Assembly: GCF_907164915.1 (NCBI RefSeq)
Contig: NC_061862.1
Location: 64,420,228 to 64,484,227 of the forward strand
DNA from: Impatiens glandulifera
Lineage: Eukaryota; Streptophyta; Magnoliopsida; Ericales; Balsaminaceae
Length of the DNA: 64,000 nt
Reading direction: 5' to 3'
Part shown: positions 11,684 through 24,730 of the stretch, piece after piece
Layout: each line of letters starts with the position of its first letter
Position numbering within the stretch: the stretch's first letter is position 1
Notes under the pieces: model-generated
What the model was told of the DNA's origin: nothing
Databases searched by the model: none
What the model saw: the letters and a program-made list of their open reading frames with translations, nothing else
Program-made: the position numbers and the translations under genes

Positions 11684-12778
11684 GATTTGTGAGATTCCAA
11701 ATTCTACTTGAAATAAGAAGTTGGAATATAATTTTAATGTAATTGGATGTTTATGGTTTTTTTAAAGTGTTAGTTTCATCGTTTCTTACTCTACTCTGGA
11801 CTCTGGAGTTACAATTCTATAGGGTTAGGATATGAAATGAAATGAATATTGAATAGTCTGAATTCTCTCCATTAGGTCTCAGTTCTAAGTAAGCAATATT
11901 GACTCATTTAACATTTTTTTATGTTTTAAATAGGTTAATAATGTGTAATTGAGTGTTTGATCAAAATTTATTGAGCTAGTATAATTTAGGTTAAATATGT
12001 TATAACTATGTTAAAAATGTCAACATCATTTTAATTTGGGCAAATTATATTAAACAAAAAAACTTTAATAAACATGTCAAATTATAATCTAATTTAAATT
12101 GGACAAAAACGAGTTAGTTAAGAATACCATTCTTTGAAATTATAAAACCATGCTCATTTGATTTGAATTCTATACAAATTTGAATTTCAATTTAACTATA
12201 GTTTTAATTATAAAACAAACAAAATAATTAGAGCTGAACTCCAGTTTACATTCGACTCATCCTAAGCATAGCATATATTATGAATTTTATGCACATATCT
12301 GGTTGTTATTTAAATTAAAAAGTAAATATTCGTTATGGTTAATAATACAAGTATATATTATACAATATAATTAGAATGCAGTAATTTAAGATGATATTGT
12401 AATATTATGATTGAAAATATCTAATTATTTTTGTTTTAAAAGTTAAAGTATATTGTGACCTTATAATTAACGTCATTTGGGAAACATTAATCTCACGGAT
12501 TTGAAAGAGAAAATTATTATGATAAAGTTTTTTTATTTACACTTACCTTTTTTCTATACAAATATATTAATTTATCACTACTTACCTATCAAAAATTTAA
12601 TTTCATCCAAACCAAACAAGATTACATTGATATACAATCATATAAAAATAAATTAATAAAAATATATTTCATAAGATTTTCTCTACATATAATCTTACAA
12701 AAACTATACAGCTTCAACGTTATCATTAATGTTATTCTTCTTAAATTTGTTCACCCATTGTATCACAGCTCAATAAAA

Positions 12779-12813
<35 letters not shown>

Positions 12814-14821
12814 TTGTTATTAATGTTATTCTTCTTAAGATAGTTGACCTTGAGGTAGATTGAATAATATTAGTGCCGATTCATCTTCATAATCAAATGG
12901 GAGATTTATTCTCCTTTCATAAAATTGTGTTTTATGACTGTAATTTTATTTATGTTAGAATTATTATTTGTTGGAAATGTAATTATTGTGCTAGAAAGGC
13001 TTAGAAAATTAAAGTCTTAAAAAATAACTGAAGTTGAAGTCTCACACTCAAATAAAGCATTGTTTTTTTTAAAAATATTATGATACATAACCTAACAATC
13101 ATGATCCCAAGATTTTTAGACAAGTTTTGACTTCACTATATTTAAAATTATTATTATTTCAATAAAATAAATATTCTTTATTATTAAATTAATTATTTAT
13201 CATAGATTATTTGCAAAACTAATATTTTGGCAAAAATCAACGATCACAATCATTTTTTTAAAAATTTAAGGAAAAAAATCAAAATGATTTTGTTTTTATT
13301 TTTAATATGAAAGATGTTATTTAAATAGATAAAACTTTTAAGTAAAGAGTGGATGAAAGTGATTTTTAATAAAATTTTAGACAAGTTATAAAAAAAAAAT
13401 TGTTTAACTTTTTCTTAATTAACAAATATGATTGATTTTTGATAAAATATTTTTATTTTATTTTATTTTAATTGCGAAAGAGTATTTTTGAAATAATTCA
13501 ATTTTTAACCAGCATAGAATGTTTAATTGTTTATTGAGTTTTGATTTAGTATAATTTTTATATATAATTTATAATAGACAAGAGGAACTAATCATACAAG
13601 AAATTCCTAAAAAAATTAAACAGCGATGCTTAAAAAGAGACTTTTGCCACCCTTTATATTATGACAATTTTTTAAAATACATTTTTTTTGTTCAATTTTC
13701 AAAATTAAATAACCATTAAAAAAAATTATTTAATACTAATTATTTACAATTTTAATTGTAACAAAATTAACATAAATTCTCTCAATAAAATATCTCATTT
13801 AATCGTATTATAGTCAAAAGATTCAAAAAGATATAAAACAAACAAAATAATTTTGAACAATAAAACTGAAATAGAAAACTGAAAATAGATAATTTTCATC
13901 TACTTAATCTTCTACTTGGCATCCACTACAATTATATAAAAGAATATTCTTTTTAAGATTAGAAATAGAAAAAGTATATTGATATAAATTAAATACAAAC
14001 AATTTGAAAGAAAAAAACTTAGTTGTTGTGTCCACATTTTTTGTTCTTGCAGTTTTGCAGAACCATAAAAAAAAAATAAACTCAAATAAAAAATATAAAA
14101 AGAAACATCTAATACAAGAAGATAAGAAAAAGAATCACAATTTATGCTCATCTAATAATATACTTGGAGTTCTAACAATGTATTACCAATAAAAAATATT
14201 ACAATAATCAAAACAAAAAAGACATAAAAAAGGTAGAAAAATACCTTTAAGTAGATTCAATTTCGCATAAAGTAGAAGATGTCTCATCAGTTCCCTTGTC
14301 AATCAACAAATATTACAACTCAAATCAATCCCATCCTTCCAAATAAAATCACAATGCATTGATATATGAGAGCAATGCATTGATATATGACAACAGTACA
14401 TTTTAAAATATAAAAAAATGAATGAAATAGAATGAGAGTTAAAAACCTGTCTTAGAAGGTCAATTGTAATTTCTGTGTCATATTCGTTCAAGGTTAAACG
14501 TTATTTGCACATTTTAAACATTGTTTTGAGGAGGTACTTACGGTCGACATTGTTGCTAAGTGTAAGAACCTGCATACCCGACATTGTCTTAGAAATTTGC
14601 TATTCAATATTATTATGTTCTTTTCTCATGAATCGATTGGAAAATCAGAATATTTTTTAAAAAGGTCAGCTTTCATTAAGCCTTTGGTTCTATCAGAACG
14701 CATGAAGCTTTTGATTCTATTAGAACCGTAACTTTTCCCTTTTTTGACTTGGAAAATTAGAATAGAAGGAAGAAAAGAAAGCATTATTAACATATATTGC
14801 ATAAAAAGATATATAACTTAC
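11684..14821. other. AT-rich stretch without recognised genes
   Basis: This lies between the end of the left arm and the ABCG-like exons. A TA microsatellite at 12781-12811 is flanked on both sides by the same 20 bases (ATTAATGTTATTCTTCTTAA at about 12726 and about 12815). A 22-base duplication containing AATGCATTGATATATGA occurs at 14353-14391. Open frames up to 79 codons show no family features. A short plausible exon-like segment around 14520-14600 was not assigned. Confidence 0.5.
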
Positions 14822-15922
14822 CCCATATTTGCAAAATAAGTCAATGGTTCAGCACGAGCAGCACCACTGTAGACTAGTGCACATTCCGTGAGTAACACAA
14901 TGTCGTCGAATTTGGCATAAACTGAACCTCAAGGTTGGTGTATAGTGCAAATAACAGTATGTCCATCCTATGCCAGCTGTTTGAGAGTTTCCATCACCTT
15001 CTCTACCTGGAAGGCATCAAGTCCTGCAGAAATTACACTTAATTTTCACTTTTCATATATGCACCTAAAAGAACATGGCTAATTATTTTTTTGGGAATTA
15101 AAGGAGTCCTTCCTTTCTAGGATGATTTTACGGAAAGAAGTAGAAAGAATGAGAAAAAAAAGGGTTCATTAGATTTCCATCCAGGTTTAGATCTCATTGA
15201 CAGAAATAATGCAAGCCAATTGTTAAAGTATTTATTAAGTATGCTATATCACAAACATTAACTGTTGTAGGCTCATCAACAAAAATGACAGATGGGCTCG
15301 CAATCATTTCGCATGCCATTGATAAACGTTTCTTTTCACCACCACTAATTTTCCGCACTTTTGCATCCTCAATACGGGAATCAGCACAACTGACCTTTAA
15401 GGTGAAATTCACACATAGAAAATGAAAGGAATATCAGAAGTTGGCAAAAAAAAAAACTCAAAACTCTTTAATATTCAACTCCTTAGGAGATTAAATGCAT
15501 ACCAAACCGAGTTTAAACAAAAGATTGTTGACATATTCATCCCTCTCTTCAACAGATATTATCTCCCGAAGTTGGAGCTCAGCTGAAAGAGACAACGTTT
15601 CTCGAGCAGTCAGTTGTGAGAAGAATAAATCATCTTGTCTAACATATATAAATCTGAAACCATAATGATATGATGATAAAAATGTCAAAATAGATGAAGA
15701 TGTGATTTATATTCATACAACCAAATCTTACCTGTACACTTTGTTTGAAATTTGTTTGCCATTTATTTCAAATAGACCAGACAAATGCAAACGAGGGGAA
15801 GCCATTGTTTGACCTGCTAGAACATTAAGTAGAGTAGTCTTTCCCGAGCCTGATGGTCCCATGATAACAAGCAATCGTCCTGGTTTTTCCTCCCCACTAA
15901 CGTTCTTAAGTAAAAACCTTAT
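14822..15922 (-). pseudogene. ABCG half-transporter (ABCG7/WBC7-like) ATPase-domain pseudogene
   Basis: Four exons of the nucleotide-binding domain of a G-subfamily ABC half-transporter lie in order on the minus strand. Exon 15732-15922 has Walker A GPSGSGKTT. Exon 15503-15653 has the Q-loop region FIYVRQDDLFFSQLTARETL. Exon 15262-15389 has the signature [10 protein letters not shown] and Walker B VIFVDEP. Exon 14822-15023 has GLDAF and the H-loop in TIHQP. The spacing and wording match plant ABCG7. Most splice sites look intact, but the third exon's donor appears to lack a G. The last exon has two in-frame stops (Gln to TAG after KQLA; Arg to TGA after IHQP). The membrane domain is absent. 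It is a captured or decayed fragment. Confidence 0.88.
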
Positions 15923-16085
15923 CTACAAGTATAAACGAAAATATTCACACAAAATATGTAGCCAAACGTGCAATTTCATAGCCATTTAAGTGTTTCAACA
16001 AAAAAATAGTGTGACTTTCTTTCATTCATAGCCATTAAATATATTTTGTAGTTTCCATTTAAAAGAATATACTCATGGAAACTGT

Positions 16086-16460
16086 TGTGCTCATTATGAC
16101 TCTAGTGAAAAAAGCAAGACAGGTTAGGTTGAATATCAAAGATATGATTCAGACATTCAAACTGTAGATGTTACATTTAAGTTGAATTCATACAACTTTG
16201 ATTACTTAATGTTTATCAAGGACATGATTGTGATCATTAAGGCTATAGTGAAAAAGAAAGACAGGTTAGGTCGAATATCAAAGACATGATTTATACATTC
16301 AAACTGTACATGTTACCCTTAAGTTGAATGCATACAACTTTGATTAATTAATGTTTATCAAGGACATGATTGTGCTCATTATAGCTCTAGTGAAAAAGCA
16401 AGACAAGTTAGGTCGAATATCAAAGACATGATTCAGACATTCAAACTGTAATGTTACCCT
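16086..16460. repeat. Tandem repeat, period about 141-144 bp, 2.7 copies
   Basis: Copies start at 16086, 16230 and 16371 with the shared core GTGAAAAAGAAAGACAGGTT and a following AATATCAAAGA. The array sits between the ABCG-like exons and the PLP3-like exons. Confidence 0.85.
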
Positions 16461-16470
16461 TCAGGAAGAA

Positions 16471-17884
16471 TTTAACAAGGCAATGTCTTGATTACAAGTT
16501 TTGCAACAAAAAATGGCGCATTCTGCATTTGTATTATAAATTAAAAAAAATAGTTTTGTAACAAATTCATTGACAAACAAATTTTAAGTGTTTTCAAATT
16601 GGGGCATAATAGAAAATTCCGACCTCTACATGAACCTTGATGAACTTGGTGTCAAGATACCTTGGGGTAAGGGCCTTTAAATGCTTGTCCATTATCCTAA
16701 ACAAGATTCAACAATTTCCAATCATTCACAGCCAGTATGCAACAAAACATACATATATTTCAAAAAAGATTATTTATAACATTTTAGAATTAACAGGGCC
16801 CATTTGAAAAAACTTTTTGTTTTCAGATCATGATCATAATTGGGATACATATGAGAACTGCCAAAAAAATAATAATCCATGTCTTAGAAAGTTCAATTTC
16901 CAAACATTATCTAAAAATGTTTCCAGATTGTCAAACTGAATAGTATGGATATTTCAAACCAAACAAGCTTATATGAACACACTGATGAGGCTAGCTTGAT
17001 TATATAAACATTAAGATATTTTGTTGAATCTTCTCAGTGTAACAATGAAATGGTCCCTCAGAAAAGATAAGTGATGTTCACGAGAGATCATTAAGTGGAT
17101 ATGCATGCATAAACTTCAAATGTAAGGTTCACCCTTCATGTGATTGTAATGCATGAGATTGATAGAAGCAATAAAGGAAATTTGGATCTACTACATTAAA
17201 TTCAAATCAAAGAGATGAGTCTTCTTATTCAAGCATCAAATATATGAAATGCCTAGCTGGATTTTAGTTTCAACATCTATTCACCAAAAATCTTGCTATG
17301 TTTGAATGTGCATAGGGCTATATTTAGTTCGGAGGAGATTGGAATTAGGGGTCTAATTCCGAATAATTTGTTTGTTAACAACTTAAAATAAAGATTAGAA
17401 TTATAATTCAAATGGAATTGAATGTATACCGTTTTTTAAGTTGAAATTCCATGATTTCTTCAAAAATAATAATAGAATTACAAATTATAGAATTGCAATT
17501 ATGAAGTGTGAAATATGTAATTACAAAAATCATCTACATCCAATTCCATCGGTAATTCTTCAAACAAACAAAGGATATGGAATTGGACCCGAATTCCAGT
17601 TCTAATTTCAATTTTGTCGGGCATAACTTATTGTCTTAAGCTTTTTATAGGGATTTCTTGACGTGGTTTATTTACATAATTCTACTATATTTTTAATAAC
17701 ATTATAAAATATGGGCTAATAAAATTGTTTTATCATTTCAAAAATCATTTTAAATTTTAAATATTAGGAATAGTTTGGTCATTTTATCAAAATAAACCTT
17801 TTTTTACATCAAACTGAATTATTTGAAAACATTTGTCTTTTTTGAAAAAACCCAATATCAAACAAGGTCTATGAAGAATCGAAT
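16471..17884. repeat. Direct duplication unit, copy 1 (PLP3 exon and intron)
   Basis: The segment reappears in the same orientation at 24491-25939 with small indels. The right-hand copy stops exactly where the LINE fragment begins. Confidence 0.9.
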
Positions 17885-18340
17885 CTTTTACTATGACTTT
17901 TTTTTTTTCTAAACACATAAGAAAAGAAGATAAGAAAAGAGGACACGAATAGAATGAAAGTAGTGACAGAATGAAAGTATTTTTTCTAAACACAAATAGG
18001 AAAAACTCTTTACTTGCATCTATAGAACTCCCTAGGATAGAAGTGTAGGATAAAAGTGACAGATGACGTTTTTAGTTCTAGTGACTTCTCCCAAGAAGTC
18101 ACCTTCAGCAATCTCACGATATTCTCCATGTTCTTGTTTTTTAAGTTCTTGTCGTTTCTCAGCTTCTTTCTGGACAAAATAAAAATCTTACCACAATGAG
18201 ATCCCCCCATTCAGCAGCTTTTCATCGTCTAAATAATCAAAATAAGTAAGTTGAATGATCAAAACCAGATTTCCCACCTTTAGAGCAGCTAATCTGTTAG
18301 CATGCAATTTTTCAAGCTTAGGATCCTGAAATTCCATAGT
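16471..18340 (-). pseudogene. Phosducin-like PLP3-type gene fragment, copy 1
   Basis: Phosducin-like 3 proteins are cytosolic thioredoxin-fold cofactors of the CCT chaperonin, needed for tubulin folding. Pieces on the minus strand are DPKLEKLHANRLAALK (about 18283-18330), KEAEKRQELKKQEHGEY then REIAEGDFLGEVT ending REFYRCK (about 18020-18178), IMDKHLKALTPRYLDTKF (about 16630-16695) and NAPFFVAKLVIKTLPC (about 16474-16521). The second exon contains a 13-base tandem duplication around the HFYP codons (about 18033-18060) that shifts the frame. The fourth piece is cut off where the 142-bp tandem repeats begin. Part of this gene is duplicated at 24491-25939. Confidence 0.87.
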
Positions 18341-19127
18341 AACCAACCCAATACGAGCCACAATGTACTACATGGAGGTAAATTAAATACAAATTATAAA
18401 ATGAAGAAAGCATCTTACATCCATCAAATCATTAAGATCAACCTCCTAATTAATGGAACTATAAGCTTGTCCCTTCTCTTGTTACAATATTTTCCTATTT
18501 GATCAATCAAGTGAGTAAAAACATATTTCTTTAGCCCAAGAAATTATATTCACCATACTACATACGATTATTTCTAAATCATGACCCAGAATATAATGTG
18601 ATTTTGCTTCATTTAGCATAAGGAATAATTTGCGAATCATGATCGAGATTATTCTCTAGATCATTGTAATTTTTGACAAACATAATAAATGGCTATTTTT
18701 CCAGCTTATAATCCAAATGAAAAAAAATGCATACCAAAACAGGATATTGACAAGTAGATTGAGAAAGAAATGGTCAAGTACATTAACAGACATATATTAA
18801 AACCTCAAACAAGCAATTCTATTGAATTAGGATGGATACAGATGATGCCTTTGAAGGATGAATTTCTTATTAATATACTTTTAGAGCCATATTCATGCAT
18901 AAGATGGAAACATGAAAAAGAGGGGAAAGTAGTACACTTTTTGATAGTTTCTGGCTGCAGCAGCCAGTACATTTCCAAATGCTAAATTAGACAAAGTTGA
19001 TTTAACCAGAAATTGCTATTATGATAAACAAGGATAAACATAAAACATAATAAGAGAAGAGAATTTTTTTGTTATTGTGCTTACAAAAGAAAGTCATTGG
19101 TGATTAGACTAGCTGCAACAACACTAA
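18341..19127. other. Non-coding stretch between PLP3-like and WDR55-like pieces
   Basis: This is AT-rich intron- or intergenic-like sequence. A 71-codon open frame at 18770-18985 has no recognised domain. Confidence 0.4.
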
Positions 19128-19541
19128 TACCTTAATACATCCTGCATCATCTCCAAATGCAATCATTGATTCAGTTAAGTTAACAATTCGATTAACAGAA
19201 TCCTTAATATAAAGAAAAATCAAATGTCAATTCCTCAAAGACATATGAAAATACAGGTAAATGAAAATATATAAACCCACCCATGAGCATCTTATAAACG
19301 AGCAATGGCTGTTCCAGTTTCCACATCTGTTGCGAGAATTGAGCAATCTGGCAAACCAGTCACGATTGTTAGTTCAACATAAGAAAACAGATTAAAAAAC
19401 TTAAAAATCATATTCATAAATAAACCTTATAAAATCTAACAACAGAATGTTCAATAGCCAAATCTTACCGCGATCATCGTTTACAAAACAAGGTGTCCAA
19501 CATGATTCAGTATGTGCTTTGACTTCCAGCCATCTTAAGTG
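19128..19541 (-). pseudogene. WDR55-like WD40 gene fragment
   Basis: Three short exon remnants match the plant WD-repeat protein WDR55, which acts in the nucleus/nucleolus and with DDB1 E3 ligases. On the minus strand they are RWLEVKAHTESCWTPCFVN (about 19483-19541), DCSILATDVETGTAIARL followed by an in-frame TAA (about 19292-19351), and VNRIVNLTESMIAFGDDAG (about 19136-19196). The order agrees with the protein. Copia-3 is inserted at the upstream edge of the first remnant (target duplication TTAAG). The stop and the missing remainder make it a pseudogene. The family call rests on short but characteristic matches. Confidence 0.75.
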
Positions 19542-19776
19542 TTGTGCGGAATGCAAGAAAGTGATAAACAATGAAGTGTGGAAAAAACAGATAAAGAGAG
19601 ATATTTTCTTGTCAAAGATAAAGATGAAACAAATTACAACTAATGAAAAAGAATTGCAGCTATCTAAAGTCAGAAAGAAAGAAAATCGTAAAACACCTAA
19701 CTTAATAAGCATAACTGTGGAATAAATGTGATGTAACTGAAATTATTAATTCCTATACTAAAGGCAAAATGTTACA
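19540..19776 (-). repeat. Copia-3 3' LTR
   Basis: This is a 237-bp terminal repeat (TG...CA), next to the purine-rich tract at 19777-19786. Confidence 0.95.
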
Positions 19777-19824
19777 AATCTCCACCTTGCCTTAGTATCA
19801 CCCAACAAGAAAAGCCTTATCAGG

Positions 19825-22593
19825 CTATTTCCAACTGTCAACATTTAGCAAATCCAAACAATGAGTGAATTTTCTAAGTGGAACCGGCTTCGTGAACATG
19901 TCAGCAAGATTATGATGTGTGCTGATCTTCTTCACTTTGATTCTCTTCTCAGTACGAAGAAAATGATAACGAACATCAATATGTTTGGTTCTATCATGGT
20001 GCACTTGATCTTTGGCCAAATAAATAGCACTTAAACTATCACAAAAAATAATTGCCTGATCATGATGGATACCAAGGTCACTGATTAATCCTTTCAACCA
20101 TATACCTTCCTTGGTTGCTTCAGTTAGCGCCATATACTCAGCCTCGGTAGTGGACAACGTCACCGTCGACTGTAATGTTGCCTTCCAACTAACCACAGAG
20201 TCACCAAGGGTGTAAACATAACCAGTCATTGATCTTCTACCATCGATATCTGCAGCATAATCTGAGTCAGAATAACAAGTTACGAGACACTGGTTATTAC
20301 TCCCATAAATGAGACCAACATCGGATGTGTCTCTCAGATAGCAAAATATTCTCTTTACTGCTTGCCAGTGTTCCTTACCAGGTCGAGACATAAACCTGCT
20401 AACAACACTAACTGAATACGCAATATCAGGTCTAGTGCATACCATGACATACATTAAACTACCCATCACACTAGCATACGGTACATTAGACATGTATAAC
20501 TTCTTAGCTTCAGACTGGGGTGCGAATGCAGACAAATGATCAGTAACAGCTGCAGGAGTATTGTGAGCCTTTGTTGTACTCATCCCAAAACGAGACAACA
20601 TTTTCAAAATATAACTCTTCTGTGAAAGAAATAGCTTCTTTTGAACTCGATCTCTTACTATTTCCATGCCTAGAATTTTTCATGCTTCACCTAGATCTTT
20701 CATATCAAACTCAGAACTAAGAAGGTCTTTCAGCTTTTGAATCTCCGACATCTTCTTGGCTGTGATTAACATGTCGTCTACATACAGGACTAAATAAATC
20801 AAAGAACCATCACTGACTTTGTTGTGATAGACACAACAATCATATGCACTCCTATTGTAACCATGTTCAATAATGAAATTGTCAAACCGCTTATACCATT
20901 GTCGAGGAGACTATTTAAGTCCATACTAAGACTTCTTCAGACTACAAACATGTGTTTCCTTACCAGGAACAAGAAATCCTTCAGGATGACTCACCAGTAT
21001 ATCCTCTTCAATCTCACCATGTAAGAAAGTCGTCTTCACGTCTAATTGCTTGAGTTCCAGATCCTGATGTGCTACTATAGCTAGTAGTACCCTGATAGAA
21101 GTGTGTCGGACTACAGGTGAGAATATCTCATTGTAGTCTACGCCTTCCTTTTGACTGAATCCCTTTACAACTAATCGTGCTTTATATCTGGTCCCTTCAG
21201 CACTAGAGGTTCCATCTTTCCTTTTGAAAATCCATTTACACCCAATGACTCTTCTTCCCTTAGGTAAAGTAACCAGCTCCCATGTATTATTCTTGTGAAG
21301 TGATTCCATCTCCTCACACATGGCAGCAATCCATTGCGCAGAATCAGCACCATTAACAGCTTCATTGTAAGAAGATGGCTCGTTATGTATGACATCTTCA
21401 GCTACCTGAAGTGCATAACTTACCATTTCTTCAGTATCATTTATAGAGGGACTGATTGTCCTACTTCCAGGACCAGTTGAGATCTTTCTTCTCTCGATTG
21501 AATGAATTAACCTATCAGAAGCTTTAATTTGCCTTCTAGGTCGTGTTGCAATGTCAGATTGACTTTCAGGTGCTCCAAATTGATAAACTTCCTCAGATGG
21601 CTTATCAGTATCATGTGTCATGTCAGTTGTCCCTTGAATTGGAGCCACCTCAAGCTCCACATGTTTCTCGGTATTATTATTTTCTCCAGAAAGTGATGGC
21701 TTGATAGAGGAGTTAAGTATAAACTTCTCATTAAAGGTGACATCCCTGCTGAGGATTACTCTACCTTCAGAAGATGACCAGATTCTATATCCCTTGACTC
21801 CATCTCCATAGCCCATGAAAATACCCTGTTTTTCCCTTGGTTCCAACTTTCATTCATTAACATGATAGTAAGATGTGCACCCAAAGACTTTCAAATGAGA
21901 ATAATCAACGACATTACCAGACCATACCTCGTTAGGGATTCTGCAATCAATCCCAGTGTGTGGTGCACGATTTATCAGATAGCAAGCTGTTAAGACAGCC
22001 TCGCTCCAGTACTTTCTAGTCAATCCCGCATTAGAGAACATGCTTCTAACTCTCTCTAACAATGTTTGATTCACCCTTTCTGCTACACCATTCTGCTGTG
22101 GTGTACCTCGGACAGTGTGATGTCTTGCAATCCCCATATCCTTGTAGAACTCATTAAACTCAGATGAACAGAATTCAAGTCCATTATCTGTTCGCAGCCT
22201 CTTAACCTTCTTTCCAGTTTGATTCTCCACCAGTGCCTTCCAATGTTTGAAGGTCTTAAATACCTCACTCTTATGTCTTAGAAGATACAACCAGGTCATC
22301 CTTGAGTAATCATCTATGAATGTTACAAAATAGCTATAACCTCCTATACCTTCAACTTGAGCAGGACCCCAGCAATCAGAGTGGATATAATCTAGTGTGC
22401 CCTTAGTTTTGTGAACTCCCTTACTAAACTTGCGGCGATGTTTTTTCCCGAAAATGCAGTGTTCACACAACTCAAGGTTGGTAACCTTGTGGCCAGATAG
22501 AAGATCTCGTTTGGACAAAATTTGCATCCCCCTCTCCCCCATATGTCCAAGTCGCATATGCCACAACTTGGTTACATCAGGGTGCCGATTCAC
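19825..22593 (-). pseudogene. Copia-3 pol (integrase, RT, RNase H), interrupted
   Basis: Integrase (21850-22593) shows the zinc-binding region (LWHMRLGHM ... CEHCIFGK), the Asp motif in YIHSDCWGP, TDNGLEF and TPQQNGVAERVNQTL. Reverse transcriptase follows with [35 protein letters not shown] and YVDDMLIT near 20780. RNase H (19825-20667) has [22 protein letters not shown] and [12 protein letters not shown], and the normal C-terminal ADMFTKPV region is kept. In-frame stops are TGA at 21847-21849, TAG at 20926-20928, TAG at 20911-20913 and TGA at 20680-20682. A frameshift lies between protease and integrase near 22630. Confidence 0.93.
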
Positions 22594-22622
22594 AGATTTG
22601 GATGCGACCGCAGTGGAACCTG

Positions 22623-23837
22623 TCAGCGTCTTACCTTATAGTATATACAAGGTATTCTGTTTAAACCTTTCAGTATTATTTTTGAACCTTTACTGATGCA
22701 CAATGTTCCTTCTTCACCGCTAAACTTGAAACCTTTAGCATCTAAAATGCCTAAAGATATTAAGTTCTTCTTCAGTTGAGGAACATGTCGAACGCCAGTT
22801 AGGGTCCGTATCTTACCATCATCAGTCAGAATTTTGATAGTCCCAATACCCACCGTTTTACATATGGCATCATTTCCCATGACAACGTTTCCACCATCAT
22901 AATCTTCATAGGTATCGAACCATTCTTTGTTCGGACTCATATGATATGAACACCCTGAATCCAACACCCACGTATCAATATGGTGTAGAGAAGCGTTAGC
23001 TACAAGGGCAATGTCCTCCTCCGAGTCGGTGTCTTTGTCTTCATGTGCTATAGCATCCGTAGAATATTTGCCCCTTTTCTTAGGACAATTATTCTTCCAA
23101 TGACTAGGTTCTTTACAGTAATTGCAGATGTCTTTAGCACTAGGACCCTTAGCTTTATATTTTTGATCATTCTTCTTTCCAGGCCCTTTGTAGTTGACTG
23201 TGCTGACAATCAACCCAGATGCTTGACTGTCTACAATTTCACCGCTCGCCTTATGACGCAGTTCTCTAGTATGAAGTGCTGACCGAACTTCCTCTAGAGT
23301 TATAGAGTCTTTACCCACAATGAACGATTGAACAAAATTTTCAAACGAGTTGGGTAAAGATACCAACAGAATTAATGCAGCATCTTCATCTTCGATCTTA
23401 ACATCTATATTTCTCAATTCAAGTAATATAGTGTTTAACTTATCAAGATGTTCACGAAGAGACTTACCTTCAAGCATACGAAGACTGAACAGACGTTGCT
23501 TCAATAACAACTTGTTAGTCAGTGACTTTGTCATGTACAAAGCCTCTAACTTCGACCACAGACCGATTGCAGTATCTTCATCTGATACCTCAGTAATTAC
23601 TTCATCAGCCAGACAAAGTAAAATTGTTGAGTGCGCCTTCTCTTCCAAGACCTCAAGCTCAGCAGTGATTTTACCAGAGGAAGACTCCTTTGCAGGACCT
23701 GCAACTATCTTCGCCTTTTCCTTCGACAATGGTGCCCAGACGCCTTGTTGTTTAAGCAAGGCTCGCATTTTGATCTGCCATAGACCAAAACTGTTTTGCC
23801 CTTTGAATTTTTCGATTTTCAGATTCATTGAAGACAT
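22623..23837 (-). pseudogene. Copia-3 gag and protease
   Basis: The frame is open from the ATG at 23837 (MSSMNLKIEKFKGQNSFGLW) to about 22623. It contains a UBN2-type capsid region, a CCHC zinc knuckle CNYCKEPSHWKNNC near 23120, and the aspartic protease motif WVLDSGCSYHMSP near 22960 with the usual copia region after it (VRHVPQLKKNLISLG). This part has no internal stop and is the best-preserved piece of the element. It loses frame with integrase at its end. A frame extending upstream to 23972 enters the primer-binding site and LTR and is not natural. Confidence 0.88.
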
Positions 23838-23880
23838 TCTCCCGCCATAAAACAAAAGTGATAATCTGATCGGATCTAAC

Positions 23881-23894
23881 CCGCTCTGATACCA
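23881..23894 (-). other. Copia-3 primer-binding site
   Basis: TGGTATCAGAGCGG on the minus strand, of the initiator-Met tRNA type, two bases inside the 5' LTR. Confidence 0.92.
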
Positions 23895-23896
23895 AT

Positions 23897-24132
23897 TGTT
23901 GTGCGAAATGCAAGAAAGTGATAAACAATGAAGTGTGGAAAAAACAGATGAAGAGAGATATTTTCTTGTCAAAGATAAAGATGAAACAAATTACAACTAA
24001 TGAAAAAGAATTGCAGCTATCTAAAGTCAGAAAGAAAGAAAACGTAAAACACCTAACTTAATAAGCATAACTGTGGAATAAATGTGATGTAACTGAAATT
24101 ATTAATTCCTATACCAAAGGCAAAATGTTACA
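23897..24132 (-). repeat. Copia-3 5' LTR
   Basis: This is a 236-bp terminal repeat (TG...CA), bordered by target duplication TTAAG at 24133-24137. Confidence 0.95.
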
Positions 24133-24275
24133 TTAAGAAACAGAGAGAAAACATAATATAATTTCTCAATCCGAGATAATGTTCTATAACATAATTTAGT
24201 TATACAAATACCCATAAATTTGCTTTTTATTTTCTCATCGAAACCAATAACCAAAAAATTATTTTCAAATAGCCT

Positions 24276-24730
24276 TCAAACAGAGTGAAAGACAAAAAGA
24301 AAAACATAACTCCCAACTTTCTTAATCAGTAAAGCAGCAAGTGTATTCATTGAGAAATCGTCTTTCTCGCCCAAATCAAGAAACCCAACCAGCCTATCAA
24401 CATATCTCTTTTTGTAATTTTTATTTTTATTTTTATAGATGAGTATGATCAAAAGGCATGATGATGAATAAGAGACTAACCGGAATAATATAACAAAAGG
24501 CAATGTCTTGATTGCAAGTTTCGCAACAAAAAATGGTGCATTCTGCATTTGTATTATAAATTAAAAAATAAATAGTTTTGAAACAAAATTTTAATGACAA
24601 AGAAATTTTAAGTGTTTCTAAATTGGGGCATAATAGGGAATACTGACCTCAGCATCAACCTTGATGAACTTGGTGTCAAGATACCTTGGTGTAAGGGCCT
24701 TTAAATGCTTTTCCATTATCCTAAACAAGA
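24276..24730 (-). pseudogene. Phosducin-like PLP3-type gene fragment, copy 2
   Basis: On the minus strand, IMDKHLKALTPRYLDTKF (about 24653-24718) is followed by NAPFFVAKLAIKTLPFVILF (about 24483-24542) and, after an apparent intron remnant, DRLVGFLDLGEKDDFSMNTL ending in ALLIKK (about 24318-24397). It overlaps copy 1 and extends further toward the C-terminus of the thioredoxin-like domain, while copy 1 holds the N-terminal exons. The two copies are complementary remains of one gene split by a direct duplication. Upstream (to the right) it is cut by the LINE at 25939. Confidence 0.87.

Larger units (their letters stand above)
19540..24132 (-). mobile_element. Copia-3: Ty1/copia LTR retrotransposon, complete but defective
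   Basis: The element is 4593 bp on the minus strand with target duplication TTAAG (19535-19539 and 24133-24137). The LTRs are short: 19540-19776 (237 bp) and 23897-24132 (236 bp), starting TGTTGTGCG and ending TGTTACA. They differ by about 3 substitutions and one base of length. The primer-binding site TGGTATCAGAGCGG is at 23881-23894, and the purine-rich tract (GGTGGAGATT on the minus strand) follows the left LTR at 19777-19786. Gag, protease, integrase, RT and RNase H are all present but interrupted. It is inserted in the WDR55-like fragment. Confidence 0.96.

Noticed and set aside
14303..14660. Possible further ABCG7 exons downstream of 14822
   Set aside because: Short frames did not match the family in any reading I could make, so the extent was left at 14822.
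16086..16460. 142-bp tandem repeat as a centromeric satellite
   Set aside because: There are only 2.7 diverged copies, between gene fragments.
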